From JANQPX01 sp050633905 (GTDB taxonomy: Bacteria > Pseudomonadota > Alphaproteobacteria > Geminicoccales > Geminicoccaceae), in assembly GCA_050633905.1 (NCBI GenBank), contig JBOEHJ010000011.1, positions 9,149-73,148 of the forward strand: a stretch of DNA of 64,000 nt. The letters are read 5' to 3'. The translations under genes and the position numbers were made by a program. The notes under the pieces were generated by a model. The model worked only from the letters and a program-made list of their open reading frames with translations. It was not told the origin of the DNA and did not search any database. Position 1 is the stretch's first letter; every line of letters starts with the position of its first letter. Shown here piece by piece: positions 16,618-25,173 of this stretch.

Positions 16618-18282
16618 ATGAGACCCATATCACCTATGGTCTTGTCGGCGGGCGCGCTGCTCGTTTCGACGTCATTAATGACAATATCATCGATATCCTG
16701 GGCTGACATGCAGGGAACCGGCGAATCCGGTGGTTGGGAAAAACGCATCGCCGTCAAACCTGATCCCACGAAGGTCGTGGTTCCCGATGGTTATGAGGTC
16801 GGGGTTTTGGTCGAAGGCCTGAATGCGCCGTCGGCAGCAACCGTGGATGGCGACGGTAATCTCTGGGTGGTGGTCTCACCACCACTGCTCGGCAGTCCTG
16901 AGGCCGAAGAGTTTGAGGAAGCCCACATCAAGGTCTTCGGGCCTGACGGCAGCCCGATCAAAGAGATCGGCAAGGGCGTGTTCACGACGGTTATGAACGA
17001 ACTCTCTTATTGCCCGGACAATGGCAAGATCTACGTGCCGGAATATGCGGAAAAAATCTGGGAGGTGGACGGTATCGACGGCGAGCCGAAGCTGATCATC
17101 AAGGACCTCTTCATCGGTGACCACCGCAATGGCGGCGTCACCTGCAAGGACGGCTTCTTGTATTTTGCACTCGGCCTGCCGAGCAATACCGGCTTTGCCG
17201 ATCCTGACAATCACGGTTGGACCGACATTCCAGAAGATCCTTATTGGTTGATCCATGACACCGAAGGCTGGGGTACGACGCCCCACGATCCGCCTTGCCG
17301 TGATATCGAGCATACCGGCTTGAATGTGCGCTCCTCCGATGGTCGCCTTACTGGCGCCTATCTTCCGGTTGGCGTGCCTGCCGAACCTGGCATGATGATC
17401 CCGGCGAAATCACCCTGCGGCGGCTCGGTCATGCGGGTTGCGATCGACGGGGCAGGGGAGGACGGCATCTATGCCCATGAGAGCATGGAAGTCTACGCCA
17501 TGGGCTTTCGTAATCAGTCCGGTGTCGAATTCGGTCCGAAGGGTTCGAAATTCGAAAATGCCCTTGCGGTCAGCGATAACGGCGCCAACGACCTCGGCAA
17601 CCGCCGCATCGCCAATGGTGCGGAAAAGCTCTGGCTGGTGACCGAGATGGGACAGGACGCCGGTTTTCCTGACAAGGAAGGGTTTTTGTTTGTGACCGGC
17701 AAGCGTTACGGCCACGAGACTTATAACGGTAGCCCGATCGATCGGCCCTATCCGAACCTCTATATCGGTGAAGAGCCTTTCGTGCCGGAAATGTGGCCCT
17801 ATCGCTTCCAACACCATGTCAGCGGTAATCGCGGTGTCCCCTTGATCGCGGCCAACCCCAACCCGGATGGCTACATCAACCCGATCCTGGAATGGGATAC
17901 CAACAACCCGATCGACGGTATCGCCTGGAGCGCTTCCGGCTTCGGTGCGGATAACGCCCTATTCGGCGCGGTCTATGGGATTCTTGATACCGGCCCCGAG
18001 AGCCTGGAGCCAACCTGGCCCGCCATCCTCCAGGTCGATTTTCTAGAACCATCAGGCGTCAAGTGGTCCTACTTCGTCAGAAACATCGAAATGGGTCCGA
18101 ACGCTTACCAAAAAGAAGAAAACCGCGGCGGCATCGAGCGGCCCAATGACGTAGTCTTCTCCAATGACGGCAAGACTATGTACATCGTCGATTACGGCGA
18201 AGTCTACACCGACTTCGAAATGCCCTCACCCTTCTACACCGTCCCTGGATCTGGCGTGATCTGGACCGTCACCAAAATGTAG
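16618..18282 (+). CDS. Secreted six-bladed beta-propeller, PQQ-dehydrogenase-like
   Basis: 554 residues. A signal peptide (about 1-30, ending SSISWA) is followed by a propeller with VVPDGYEVGVLVEGLNAP, YAMGFRNQSGVEFGP, VSDNGANDLGNRR and RPNDVVFSNDGKTMYIVDYG. This layout is like the L-sorbosone/GSDH propeller families. No CxxCH haem motif is present, so it is not a haem fusion. GGGGGAGG precedes the ATG. The position after a sugar dehydrogenase and two cytochromes suggests a second periplasmic oxidoreductase or a lactonase-like partner. A strong terminator follows. Confidence 0.72.
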   Translation: MRPISPMVLSAGALLVSTSLMTISSISWADMQGTGESGGWEKRIAVKPDPTKVVVPDGYEVGVLVEGLNAPSAATVDGDGNLWVVVSPPLLGSPEAEEFEEAHIKVFGPDGSPIKEIGKGVFTTVMNELSYCPDNGKIYVPEYAEKIWEVDGIDGEPKLIIKDLFIGDHRNGGVTCKDGFLYFALGLPSNTGFADPDNHGWTDIPEDPYWLIHDTEGWGTTPHDPPCRDIEHTGLNVRSSDGRLTGAYLPVGVPAEPGMMIPAKSPCGGSVMRVAIDGAGEDGIYAHESMEVYAMGFRNQSGVEFGPKGSKFENALAVSDNGANDLGNRRIANGAEKLWLVTEMGQDAGFPDKEGFLFVTGKRYGHETYNGSPIDRPYPNLYIGEEPFVPEMWPYRFQHHVSGNRGVPLIAANPNPDGYINPILEWDTNNPIDGIAWSASGFGADNALFGAVYGILDTGPESLEPTWPAILQVDFLEPSGVKWSYFVRNIEMGPNAYQKEENRGGIERPNDVVFSNDGKTMYIVDYGEVYTDFEMPSPFYTVPGSGVIWTVTKM

Positions 18283-18311
18283 GTGAGGACGCTCACAGCG
18301 TTGACTTTGGG

Positions 18312-18347
18312 GGCGCCGGGGCTTGTCTTCGGCGCCTTTTTCTTTTC
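18312..18347 (+). terminator. Rho-independent terminator after the propeller gene
   Basis: Arms GGCGCCG (18312-18318) and CGGCGCC (18330-18336) form a perfect stem with an 11-base loop, followed directly by TTTTTCTTTT. Confidence 0.92.
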
Positions 18348-18710
18348 CTGGCGATTTTCGTCGTATTTTATGTTCGATGGGGTGAGGGGCAGAAAGCAGA
18401 AGATTTCTAAGGGGTTCGGGTTCGTTTGGTGTTTTGGGCTATTGCCGATGATCGGTCACAGATCCAGCGTTTTTCAACGTCGGCATACCCTTACAATAGA
18501 ATAGGATTCATTTCGAGACGACTTAGCCCGTCGCTATCTGGATTAGCATCATGTGTGGACTTTCAAACGATGGTGCTAAGGCTCACCTTTGATCCGGAGT
18601 TGCCATAGGGCCCAGGCGCACTGGCGGAAGGACAGAGCTGACAACGGACTTACGGTAGCGGGAAGTCACCGCCTTCCACCAAGACATGTTATGCTAATAG
18701 GCTGACAAAG
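18348..18710. other. Intergenic region between propeller terminator and curlin gene
   Basis: Nothing gene-like is seen; the small open frame at 18283-18504 is crossed by the terminator. The stretch separates convergent transcription units. Confidence 0.4.
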
Positions 18711-19403
18711 CTAGCCGCCGGTTTGAACGATGTTCATGGCCACACCGCCGATTTGCGTCACCGTCGGCCCGATCAAGTTGTGGCCTTGTTGGATGAGGCT
18801 GTATTGATTGTCGTTGCCGATCTGTGAGACGGCGGCATTGTGGCTTTGTCCGTGTTGTTCGATGGTGGCCTGGTTGTCTGCACCCCTCTGATCGATTCTA
18901 GCGACATGGCCGGTGCCGATTTGCAGGATACTGGACGCTTGCCGCTCGCCATGCTGGCGGATGTCGCCCATGTGATCGGCGCCTTCCTGGACTATCGATG
19001 CCCCATGGCTAACGCCTTTCTGGACTAGGTGGGCGTCATTGCCTTGTCCGCCTTGGAGCACGGTGAAGCTGTGATTGCTGCCCTGGAGCCGGATATCAGC
19101 GACATGATCCTGACCGGATTGTTCCAGATAAGCGTCGTGGTTGCTGCCGCTGAACAGCAGGTTAGTCTGATGGCCGGAGCCCTCCTGACGGATCAATGTT
19201 TTGATATCGTCGCCGTCCGTCAGCAGGTCGAGTTCGTGATGATCGCCGTACTGCTCGACTGCGATGCTGCTCTCCGCAAGCGATGCTGTCGATGCAAGGG
19301 TTAAAGCACCGATAATGACAAGATTAAGCAGTGGAGAGGCAGACAAGGCAGGCCTCCAGCTGGCAGTAGAAAGAACCCGGCATGGGGCCAATGGCGACCC
19401 CAT
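18711..19403 (-). CDS. Curlin-repeat protein (minor curlin, CsgB-like)
   Basis: 230 residues: a signal peptide ending STASLAES (about residue 45), then roughly eight imperfect repeats of the curlin type, with Gln and Gly-x-x-(His/Asn) at regular spacing, such as GADNQATIEQHGQSHNAAVSQ and GNDNQYSLIQQGHN. Many repeats have His where the consensus has Asn (GSGHQTNLL, GSNHDAYLEQ). Curlin repeats stack into amyloid fibres outside the cell, and CsgB-type proteins nucleate the fibre. It lies 81 bp downstream of the broken csgA-like gene on the same strand. No frame defect is seen here. Confidence 0.8.
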   Translation of the reverse strand: MGSPLAPCRVLSTASWRPALSASPLLNLVIIGALTLASTASLAESSIAVEQYGDHHELDLLTDGDDIKTLIRQEGSGHQTNLLFSGSNHDAYLEQSGQDHVADIRLQGSNHSFTVLQGGQGNDAHLVQKGVSHGASIVQEGADHMGDIRQHGERQASSILQIGTGHVARIDQRGADNQATIEQHGQSHNAAVSQIGNDNQYSLIQQGHNLIGPTVTQIGGVAMNIVQTGG

Positions 19404-19484
19404 GCCGGACGTGCTGCGGACGTCAGATCCGCATGATCGTAACGACGGGTTATCAGAGCGTCCCGTCAGCTTCCTCGCTCTTAG

Positions 19485-20307
19485 TTAGTACTGATTGATG
19501 GTGGTGTTCGCGAACGAACCCGACTGAACCAGATTGAGCGTTGCGCTCGACGCAATCGTTGGGCTCTGGGTGACGCTGGCAAAGTTGTCGTTGCCGGGCT
19601 GGCTGATATCGACCGCACCGGAATTTCCTTGCTGGTCGATTGAGGCGCTGTTGGTGAAGCCATCCTGAGTGGTGGTGCCGTTGTTATTCACGCCCGACTG
19701 GGAAACGTTGGCAAAGTTGTTATTACCCAACTGGTCGATCGACGCGACGTTAAGCGTGCCATCCTGCCAGACATCAGCGGTATTGAAGTCGCCGCCTTGC
19801 GAGATTGTCGCTTGAGAACTGATTTAAGGTCGCAAAGTTGTTTTCGCCAAGTTGATCCAGCGTGATGGTTTGATCGCTGCCATCTTGAACGGTGGTGGCA
19901 TTGTTGAAAAGGCCCTGCTGATTGACGGTGGCCACCAGGCCATCGCCGTTCTGGTTGACGTCGGCCGAATTGTCAGCACCACCCTGGATGACGTCGATAG
20001 CGTTGGCTGTTGCTGATGAACCGAATTGGAACAGGCGAGCACTGGCATTGTTGCCGGATTGGATGACGCTAATCGTGCTATCGGCGCCGGAGCTGCTTTG
20101 ATCGATGAAGACGTTTTCGCTGAAACCACCGCCGAAACCGCCATTGCCGCTTTGCTCGACATAAATCGACGAGTTGGTGCCGGCGGCCAGCTGGTTGATG
20201 TTGTTCGTGTTGTCGGTGCCGTTTTCGATTACCGTTATTTGCTGAGCAGCAGCATTGCCGATGCCGAGGGCGAGAACGCTTGCACTGACGAGAAGAACCT
20301 TGCGCAT
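19485..20307 (-). pseudogene. csgA: Major curlin (CsgA-like), broken by a frameshift near 19811-19821
   Basis: The first frame (20307 down to 19774) starts with signal peptide MRKVLLVSASVLALGIGNAA and carries curlin repeats up to LGENNFATLNQ, then runs into unrelated RRRLQYR and a stop. The repeats continue at once in the next frame (QATISQGGDFNTADVWQDG, then GNNNFANVSQSG) to a stop at 19485. The total length is not a multiple of three. Repeat spacing suggests a small deletion, not one extra base. As it stands the gene gives a truncated curlin with about six repeats. A sequencing or assembly error in repetitive DNA is the main alternative. Confidence 0.8.
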
Positions 20308-20463
20308 AGTGTTTCCTTTTTCGTTACCTGCTTTGATTCGCCGCTTTTTGTTTTACGATCACCGGTTGCGGCTTTTGAGCCAGAGATCGACGTGGCGAGG
20401 AGGCGGTGTTGATTCCCACCCGTTCGCCATGTTCGTTAATTTTGTGGCGGCCGTTCAGGCGAC

Positions 20464-21602
20464 CTATATGGCGCTGTCGACGCAGGTCGTATGGCGGTGC
20501 TGTTTCAGGCGCCTGGTCTCCGCGTTGAACGGGGTCAGGATTTGCAAAAGCGCCTCGAAGACATCCCCGCTGATCCGGGGCTTTGTGGCGACCTTGGATG
20601 ACGGCGCGGCGCTTTCGCCGACCCGTTGGTGCACGGCATTCCTTTTTGCCAGGATCTGGGCACGTTTGGCTTTTTGTTGGGCGACCAGATGGTCGAGCTG
20701 CGCATTCGTGCGGGGGGAATCGGCGTCGGAATTGGTCGCCGCCGGCATCGGTTCCTCCTCCTTGTCGGCGAGATAGAGCTCGGCGGCGATTTGGCCGGCC
20801 TGTTGATCATCGAATTGCCAAAGGCCTTCGAGGGCACCTTCGACGATCAGGGCGCGTACCGCATGTTCGATCGCCTGGGCAAGTGCGATTTGACCGGGTT
20901 CGTCCACGGTGTAGCCGGCCTCGCCTTCGAGCAGCTTTTGGAAGGCGACGAATTTGAACACGCTGCCGCGCACGCCGTAGGAGACCACGGTCTTGCGTGT
21001 CATCACCGACTTTAGGATCTCGCCGGTCTGGGACGAGATGGCATTTAGATAGACGGTGACGGTGTCTTGGCGGTACTGGACGTCCCAAGATAGCGGGCGC
21101 CGAGGCCGCCGGTGACGGTGTTGCAGTCATAGCCAATGATGCCGCCATCGAGAATGAGACCGGCAAAGAGGAGCGATGGCAGGTTTGGCTGCGGCTGCTC
21201 CGTTGCTTGCGCCATGCGGCCCCGGGTCTCCCGGATGATTTGTCGCTCTTTCAAGAGATAGTCGAGATTGGCGCGCTGAATGACCTAGAACCAACTGCCG
21301 TCACCCGCATCCTTCAGCGACTTCACCAGCATCCACACGGCGCCTTGGGTGACCGCGCGAGAACTGGTGGAGACGGTCTCGGACGCTTTGAACTGGCCGG
21401 TGAGGTCCGGATAGCTGTAGACGGCGACGGGGACCGGTTGTTTGGGTTTCGGCATGTCTTTGAGCGCCTTGTAAGTGGCAGTGGTCTCGGCCGAGGTCGG
21501 CTTGGTCATTGGCAGTGCCTGTGGGTTTGGCGCGCAGTTCTGCAACAGGGCCATCGACAAGGTAAGAAACAGCGATCGAACGACCGTCCTGGTCAACATC
21601 AC
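20464..21602 (-). pseudogene. csgG: CsgG curli secretion pore, interrupted by an amber codon and a frameshift
   Basis: Three pieces together match CsgG, the outer-membrane lipoprotein pore for curli subunits. Piece one has a lipoprotein-like N-terminus (Cys 23) and VAVYSYPDLTGQFKASET. It ends at an in-frame TAG (21285-21287), where CsgG has the Thr of its WFTVLER motif, and homology continues in the same frame (LDYLLKERQIIRETR, GGIIGYDCNTVTGGLGARYLG). At about 21079-21083 the frame shifts: QYRQDTVTVYLNAISSQTGE and SYGVRGSVFKFVAFQKLLEG continue in another frame to 20464, followed by a longer than usual tail. Two independent lesions make real decay likely. Confidence 0.87.
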
Positions 21603-21604
21603 GG

Positions 21605-22054
21605 TTATTCTGCGGTTAGAACCGGAACTTCGATGATTGTGGAAGTACCGTCGGCAAGATTGCTGATTTCCAACGTGATCAGCTCGAGTCCGCGCACGAA
21701 ACTCACCACCTGGTCGCCGACTGTGAACGTGCCGCTTTCCTGCGGATCATCCCCGAAGATCGCGTCCTGCACCTGGGTCGCAAGGCTGCTGTAGAGCCGG
21801 CTTTGCAGGGAGCGCACGAATTGCTCGGACAGATCGCTCTCTTCACGTTTGGCCATGTATTTGTTCTGCACATTGGCTGTAGCGAGGAGGTGGCTGTCAT
21901 TGAACGGATTGCCGCCGAAACTCGGATTGATGGGCTTGAAGGTGATTTCGCTGGCGAGTGCACCATTGGTGAAGACAAAAACCAATGCGACCCAAATAGA
22001 TAATCTGTGTTTATAAATATATTCGTTAATAAAGTTGCAATCATCATTTGTCAC
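21605..22054 (-). CDS. csgF: CsgF curli assembly factor
   Basis: 149 residues, intact. After a signal peptide (about 15-35, ending TNGALA) comes ITFKPINPSFGGNPFNDSHL, the conserved CsgF segment that plugs into the CsgG pore, then FVRSLQSRLYSSLATQVQ and a C-terminal SGTFTVGDQVVSF / STIIEVPV domain. Its stop lies two bases before the csgG start, so they form one operon. CsgF normally couples secretion to nucleation at the cell surface; with csgG broken it would have no pore to bind. No csgE or csgD is seen upstream. Confidence 0.92.
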   Translation of the reverse strand: MTNDDCNFINEYIYKHRLSIWVALVFVFTNGALASEITFKPINPSFGGNPFNDSHLLATANVQNKYMAKREESDLSEQFVRSLQSRLYSSLATQVQDAIFGDDPQESGTFTVGDQVVSFVRGLELITLEISNLADGTSTIIEVPVLTAE

Positions 22055-22410
22055 TAATGAAATCGTTCAATTTCCCCGCCTTTGTCGCGAAGAAAATTAC
22101 ATCACGGCCTATCTAGAGATTCTGAAAAGACCAGCTTTAAGAAAAGTGTGCGTTTTTCGAGTTATTAACCCAGATCATGCTTGGGCGGATTTTTGCAACC
22201 GTTCAGTGCGAGGCCCTTGGCATCCTCGTCTCGAGACGGTTTTGGGGTATTGGCTGATCCAATGTTGTCGATCACCGGTTATGCGCTCCGTGAAGAAAAG
22301 CTATGCTCTTTTGGACGGCGTGTTGGCGAACATGAGAGTGTCCTGATTTTGAAGTTCTTAGGACCTCGTTATCTTGACCTAATGCTAACCCGATTACGGT
22401 AGAACCGTTC
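22055..22410. other. Intergenic region upstream of csgF
   Basis: No csgE-like or regulator gene is seen in any frame. The first 100 bases are AT-rich and probably hold the csgF promoter. A family 1 palindrome follows at 22411. Confidence 0.4.
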
Positions 22411-22492
22411 TTGGTCCATGAGATCCTGGGAGTCTGAGCCTCGCTCGACATTTCTTGGCGGACGGACGAATTCCTAGGATCCCTTGGACCAG
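22411..22492. repeat. Family 1 palindromic repeat, copy 1
   Basis: TTGGTCCATGAGATCCTGGG and the downstream TTCCTAGGATCCCTTGGACC are imperfect inverted copies around a loop of about 35 bases. It belongs to the six-copy dispersed family in this window. The flank to the right (TGTTAAG, GGTGACAA) resembles, in inverted form, the flank of other copies. Confidence 0.8.
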
Positions 22493-22706
22493 ACAGCGAC
22501 CTTGCCCGACAAGTGTTAAGAAAAGGCGAACCGAAGCGATATCGGTGACAAATGGGTGCCGGATGATCGGAAGAGCTCTAGAGGCAAGAATTGGCACAAA
22601 GCGCAAATGAGGCTTCGGGCAGCAAACCATTCATCCTTGCCATGCTCATCCTGCCCGACGTCAAATCGACCTGACGCAGACTCACATCATCCTGACGAGG
22701 TCCAAG
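22493..22706. other. Intergenic flank of repeat copy 1
   Basis: No gene is visible between the repeat and the end of ytoQ. The first 70 bases may belong to the extended repeat element. Confidence 0.35.
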
Positions 22707-23174
22707 TCAACCGTGTGCCGGCGGCAACTTGGAGGTGATGACGTAGGTTAGGATTTGGACCACCTGGTCGGGCGTTTCACACACCGCGAGGGCGGCGGCG
22801 TCGACTTCCTTTAGGGGGTGAGTGAGGTCGGGCGTGTGGTTGATGATGAGGGGTTTGTTTAGGGCTGAGGCGTAGCCTGCATCGAAGGCGGCGTTCCATT
22901 GTTTGTATTTGTCACCGAAGCGGACGACGACGATGTCGGCTTTTTCAATGAGGGTGCGGGTGCGGATGGCGTTGACGCTGGCGCCTTTGTGGTCCTTCCA
23001 GAAGTTGTTGGACTCTTCGCCTAGGATGGCGACGCCGCAATCATCGGAGGCACTGTGGTCGGTGACAGGAGCGGTGAAGTTTACGGGAAGATCGGCACTT
23101 GCGGCTGCTTCCGTGATGCGTTCACGCCAATCGGAGTGGATTTCGCCTGAGAGATAAACGGTCCAGCGGTTCAT
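22707..23174 (-). CDS. ytoQ: YtoQ family protein, nucleoside-deoxyribosyltransferase-like
   Basis: 155 residues beginning MNRWTVYLSGEIHSDWRE, with FTAPVTDHSASDDCG, WKDHKGASVNAIRTRTLIE, DIVVVRFGDKYKQWNAAFDAG and PLIINH. This matches YtoQ, a family related to nucleoside 2-deoxyribosyltransferases; ADIVVVRF and the NAAFDAG helix resemble the usual Asp/Glu site. Its reaction is not established. It starts 15 bp after the eboB stop on the same strand, so it is probably the third gene of the eboA-eboB operon. Confidence 0.88.
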   Translation of the reverse strand: MNRWTVYLSGEIHSDWRERITEAAASADLPVNFTAPVTDHSASDDCGVAILGEESNNFWKDHKGASVNAIRTRTLIEKADIVVVRFGDKYKQWNAAFDAGYASALNKPLIINHTPDLTHPLKEVDAAALAVCETPDQVVQILTYVITSKLPPAHG

Positions 23175-23189
23175 GTCTTTTGTTACCTG

Positions 23190-24113
23190 CTATTCGATAA
23201 TAAGGTTGTCTTTGGTGCGTTTGACTTTGGGTTCCTCGACCACGGCATCGCGTCCGCCGCGCAGGATCGAATTGCCTTCATAGAGCATGCGCTGATCGAT
23301 CGGGGCGGGGTTCAGCCAGTCGTCTTCGGACATCTGGCCGGATTGGCCGTAGGCATCAAGGGCGTTTTGGTAGCAGATTTTGTGGATGTGGTCGGCGGGG
23401 ATACCGCGTTCAGCGGCGAGTTTTGCGGTTTTAGGCACCCCTAACGGCTCCGAAATTCCCCAATCGCAGGCGCTATCCACGATGATGCGTTCGGCCCCAT
23501 ATTTGGTGACGATCTCGACCATGCGCTCATTGCCCATTTTGGTGGATGGATAGATCGAAAACGCGGCCCAGTAGCCGCGGTCCAGGACTTCTTCCACGGT
23601 TTCTTCATTGTTGTGGTCGATCACAACCTTGGTGACATCGACGCCATGCTCCTCGATCACGTCCATAGAGCGCGTGGTGCCACGTTTCTTATCGCGATGC
23701 GGCGTGTGGATCATGATGGGAAGATCCAGCTCCTTGGCGAGTTCGAGCTGCAGGCGAAAATATTTGTCCTCGGCCTCTGTTTGTTCGTCATAGCCGATCT
23801 CGCCGATGGCCACGACGCCTTCTTTCAAGGCGAAGCGCGGCAGGATTTCCATCACGCCCTCGGCCAGCTCAGGATTGTTCGCTTCCTTGGAATTGAGTCC
23901 GATTGTGCAGTAATGGCGAATGCCGAATTGCCCAGCGCGAAACCGTTCCCAACCGACGATCGCCGAGAGGTAGTCGATATAGGCGCCGACATAGGTTCTG
24001 GGTTGGCCGAGCCAGAAGGCCGGTTCGATCAGGGCGACGATGCCGGCAGCCGCCATCGCCTCGTAATCGTCCGTCGTTCGAGAAATCATGTGGGTATGGG
24101 GATCGATGTACAA
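23190..24113 (-). CDS. eboB: EboB, TatD-like metal-dependent hydrolase
   Basis: 307 residues. MYIDPHTHMISRTTDDY has the HxH metal motif, IGEIGYDEQTEAE the Glu, MIHTPHRDKKRGTT the third His, VIDHNNEETVEEVLDRGYW the fourth, and VDSACDWGIS the final Asp of the TatD/amidohydrolase fold. The sequence is of the EboB type, not of DNase TatD. The start is a TTG at 24113 behind GGAGG six bases upstream; no other start fits. It follows eboA by 33 bp and precedes ytoQ by 15 bp. Confidence 0.9.
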   Translation of the reverse strand: MYIDPHTHMISRTTDDYEAMAAAGIVALIEPAFWLGQPRTYVGAYIDYLSAIVGWERFRAGQFGIRHYCTIGLNSKEANNPELAEGVMEILPRFALKEGVVAIGEIGYDEQTEAEDKYFRLQLELAKELDLPIMIHTPHRDKKRGTTRSMDVIEEHGVDVTKVVIDHNNEETVEEVLDRGYWAAFSIYPSTKMGNERMVEIVTKYGAERIIVDSACDWGISEPLGVPKTAKLAAERGIPADHIHKICYQNALDAYGQSGQMSEDDWLNPAPIDQRMLYEGNSILRGGRDAVVEEPKVKRTKDNLIIE

Positions 24114-24146
24114 GATTGCCTCCGGCGGGCAGCAAGCCGCTGCTGG

Positions 24147-25013
24147 CTAAAGTTGTTTTGCCAAGCTGTCCCAGCTTAGCTGGCCCTGTTCGATGGCATC
24201 CGCGAGATCGGGTGCCGTTGCAAGAAGTGCCTTCGCCTCAGATTCGGAACTGTTGGCAAGCGCCAAGGCGGCGCCTTGACGCTCAAATTGGTCCTCGCCG
24301 TTCAAAGCTCGCTTTAAATCGCCGAGCGCGGTGCTCACGCTCGGTGCGTCGCCGACGGAGCGCCAGAGTTCGGGGGTGACGGCGCGGCCGGCCGCCCAGC
24401 GCTCATGGGCATAATCGCGAAGGATGCGCGCAAGGTCGGCGTTGGCGCGCTGGCCGAGGCCTTGGATCGGGTGGAGCGTGCTGCCGATGAACAATGCCTT
24501 CAGCACCATATGGTTCCAACGGTTGTCGTCGAACTGCTCGAACGGGAAGGGGTTATTGTGGGTAAGAGCTTCGAACACCGAGCGCATATTAGTACGCGCT
24601 GCCTCGCCCGCCTGATGCACCAGGAGTTCTGGATTGGGATAGAGCGGGAGGCCACGATAGAACGCGACCTGCTCGGCGATGTCGGCTGTCCGGCAAAGCT
24701 GAACGAAGCGGTCGCGAAACGCCTCGCCGGTGCCACCAGCCTTCAGCAGGATGGCGATGCGCGCGGCTTGATCCACTGAAAGTCCACTCGGATCCCAACC
24801 GGAGCGTGCGTCATTGGCCTGCCGCAGATCATCGGGCAGCAGCGCCAGATCGTCCTTGCCAAGCTTCCGCGGCACCAATCCAAGGGCGAGGTACAGTTCA
24901 CGGTCCGTCGCGTCGACGGAGAGCTTTGTGAATTGCTGTTCGAACCACAGTTTGGCGGGTTCGGCCAACTGCCGCGTTAGCCAAATCTGCAGAAGGTCCA
25001 AAGGGACCGTCAC
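24147..25013 (-). CDS. eboA: EboA-domain protein
   Basis: 288 residues, mostly alpha-helical. LLQIWLTRQLAEPAKLWFE at the N-terminus, LYLALGLVPRKLGK, VHQAGEAARTNMRSVFEALT and NNPFPFEQFDDNRWNHMVLKA followed by FIGSTL are the EboA signature; a helical tail of HEAT-like character follows. GTG 25013 is chosen because GGGAG lies seven bases upstream and the family starts here; the frame stays open to 25073 without support. EboA has no known catalytic residues. It is the first gene of the eboA-eboB-ytoQ operon and lies 160 bp from the divergent ABC permease gene. Confidence 0.87.
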   Translation of the reverse strand: MTVPLDLLQIWLTRQLAEPAKLWFEQQFTKLSVDATDRELYLALGLVPRKLGKDDLALLPDDLRQANDARSGWDPSGLSVDQAARIAILLKAGGTGEAFRDRFVQLCRTADIAEQVAFYRGLPLYPNPELLVHQAGEAARTNMRSVFEALTHNNPFPFEQFDDNRWNHMVLKALFIGSTLHPIQGLGQRANADLARILRDYAHERWAAGRAVTPELWRSVGDAPSVSTALGDLKRALNGEDQFERQGAALALANSSESEAKALLATAPDLADAIEQGQLSWDSLAKQL

Positions 25014-25173
25014 ATTCCATCTCCCAGGCCATTTCCTTGGGTAAAAACTAGCGCAGATCAGCGGCCTTGTCACATAGCAACACGAGATGATTCAGCAGCG
25101 CCGCTTGACGGTTGTACTGATGGACAGCCATGCTGATGACAATTGCTGACATCAATCAGGGCATTCAAGCTCG

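Noticed and set aside
18283..18504. Small open frame after the propeller gene
   Set aside because: It runs through a rho-independent terminator and has no features of a protein.
18711..20307. CRISPR-like periodic repeat
   Set aside because: The periodicity is that of curlin protein repeats; units are not identical at DNA level and lack spacer structure.
20255..21015. Plus-strand open frames opposite csgG and csgA
   Set aside because: They are shadows of the broken minus-strand curli genes, whose protein similarity is clear.
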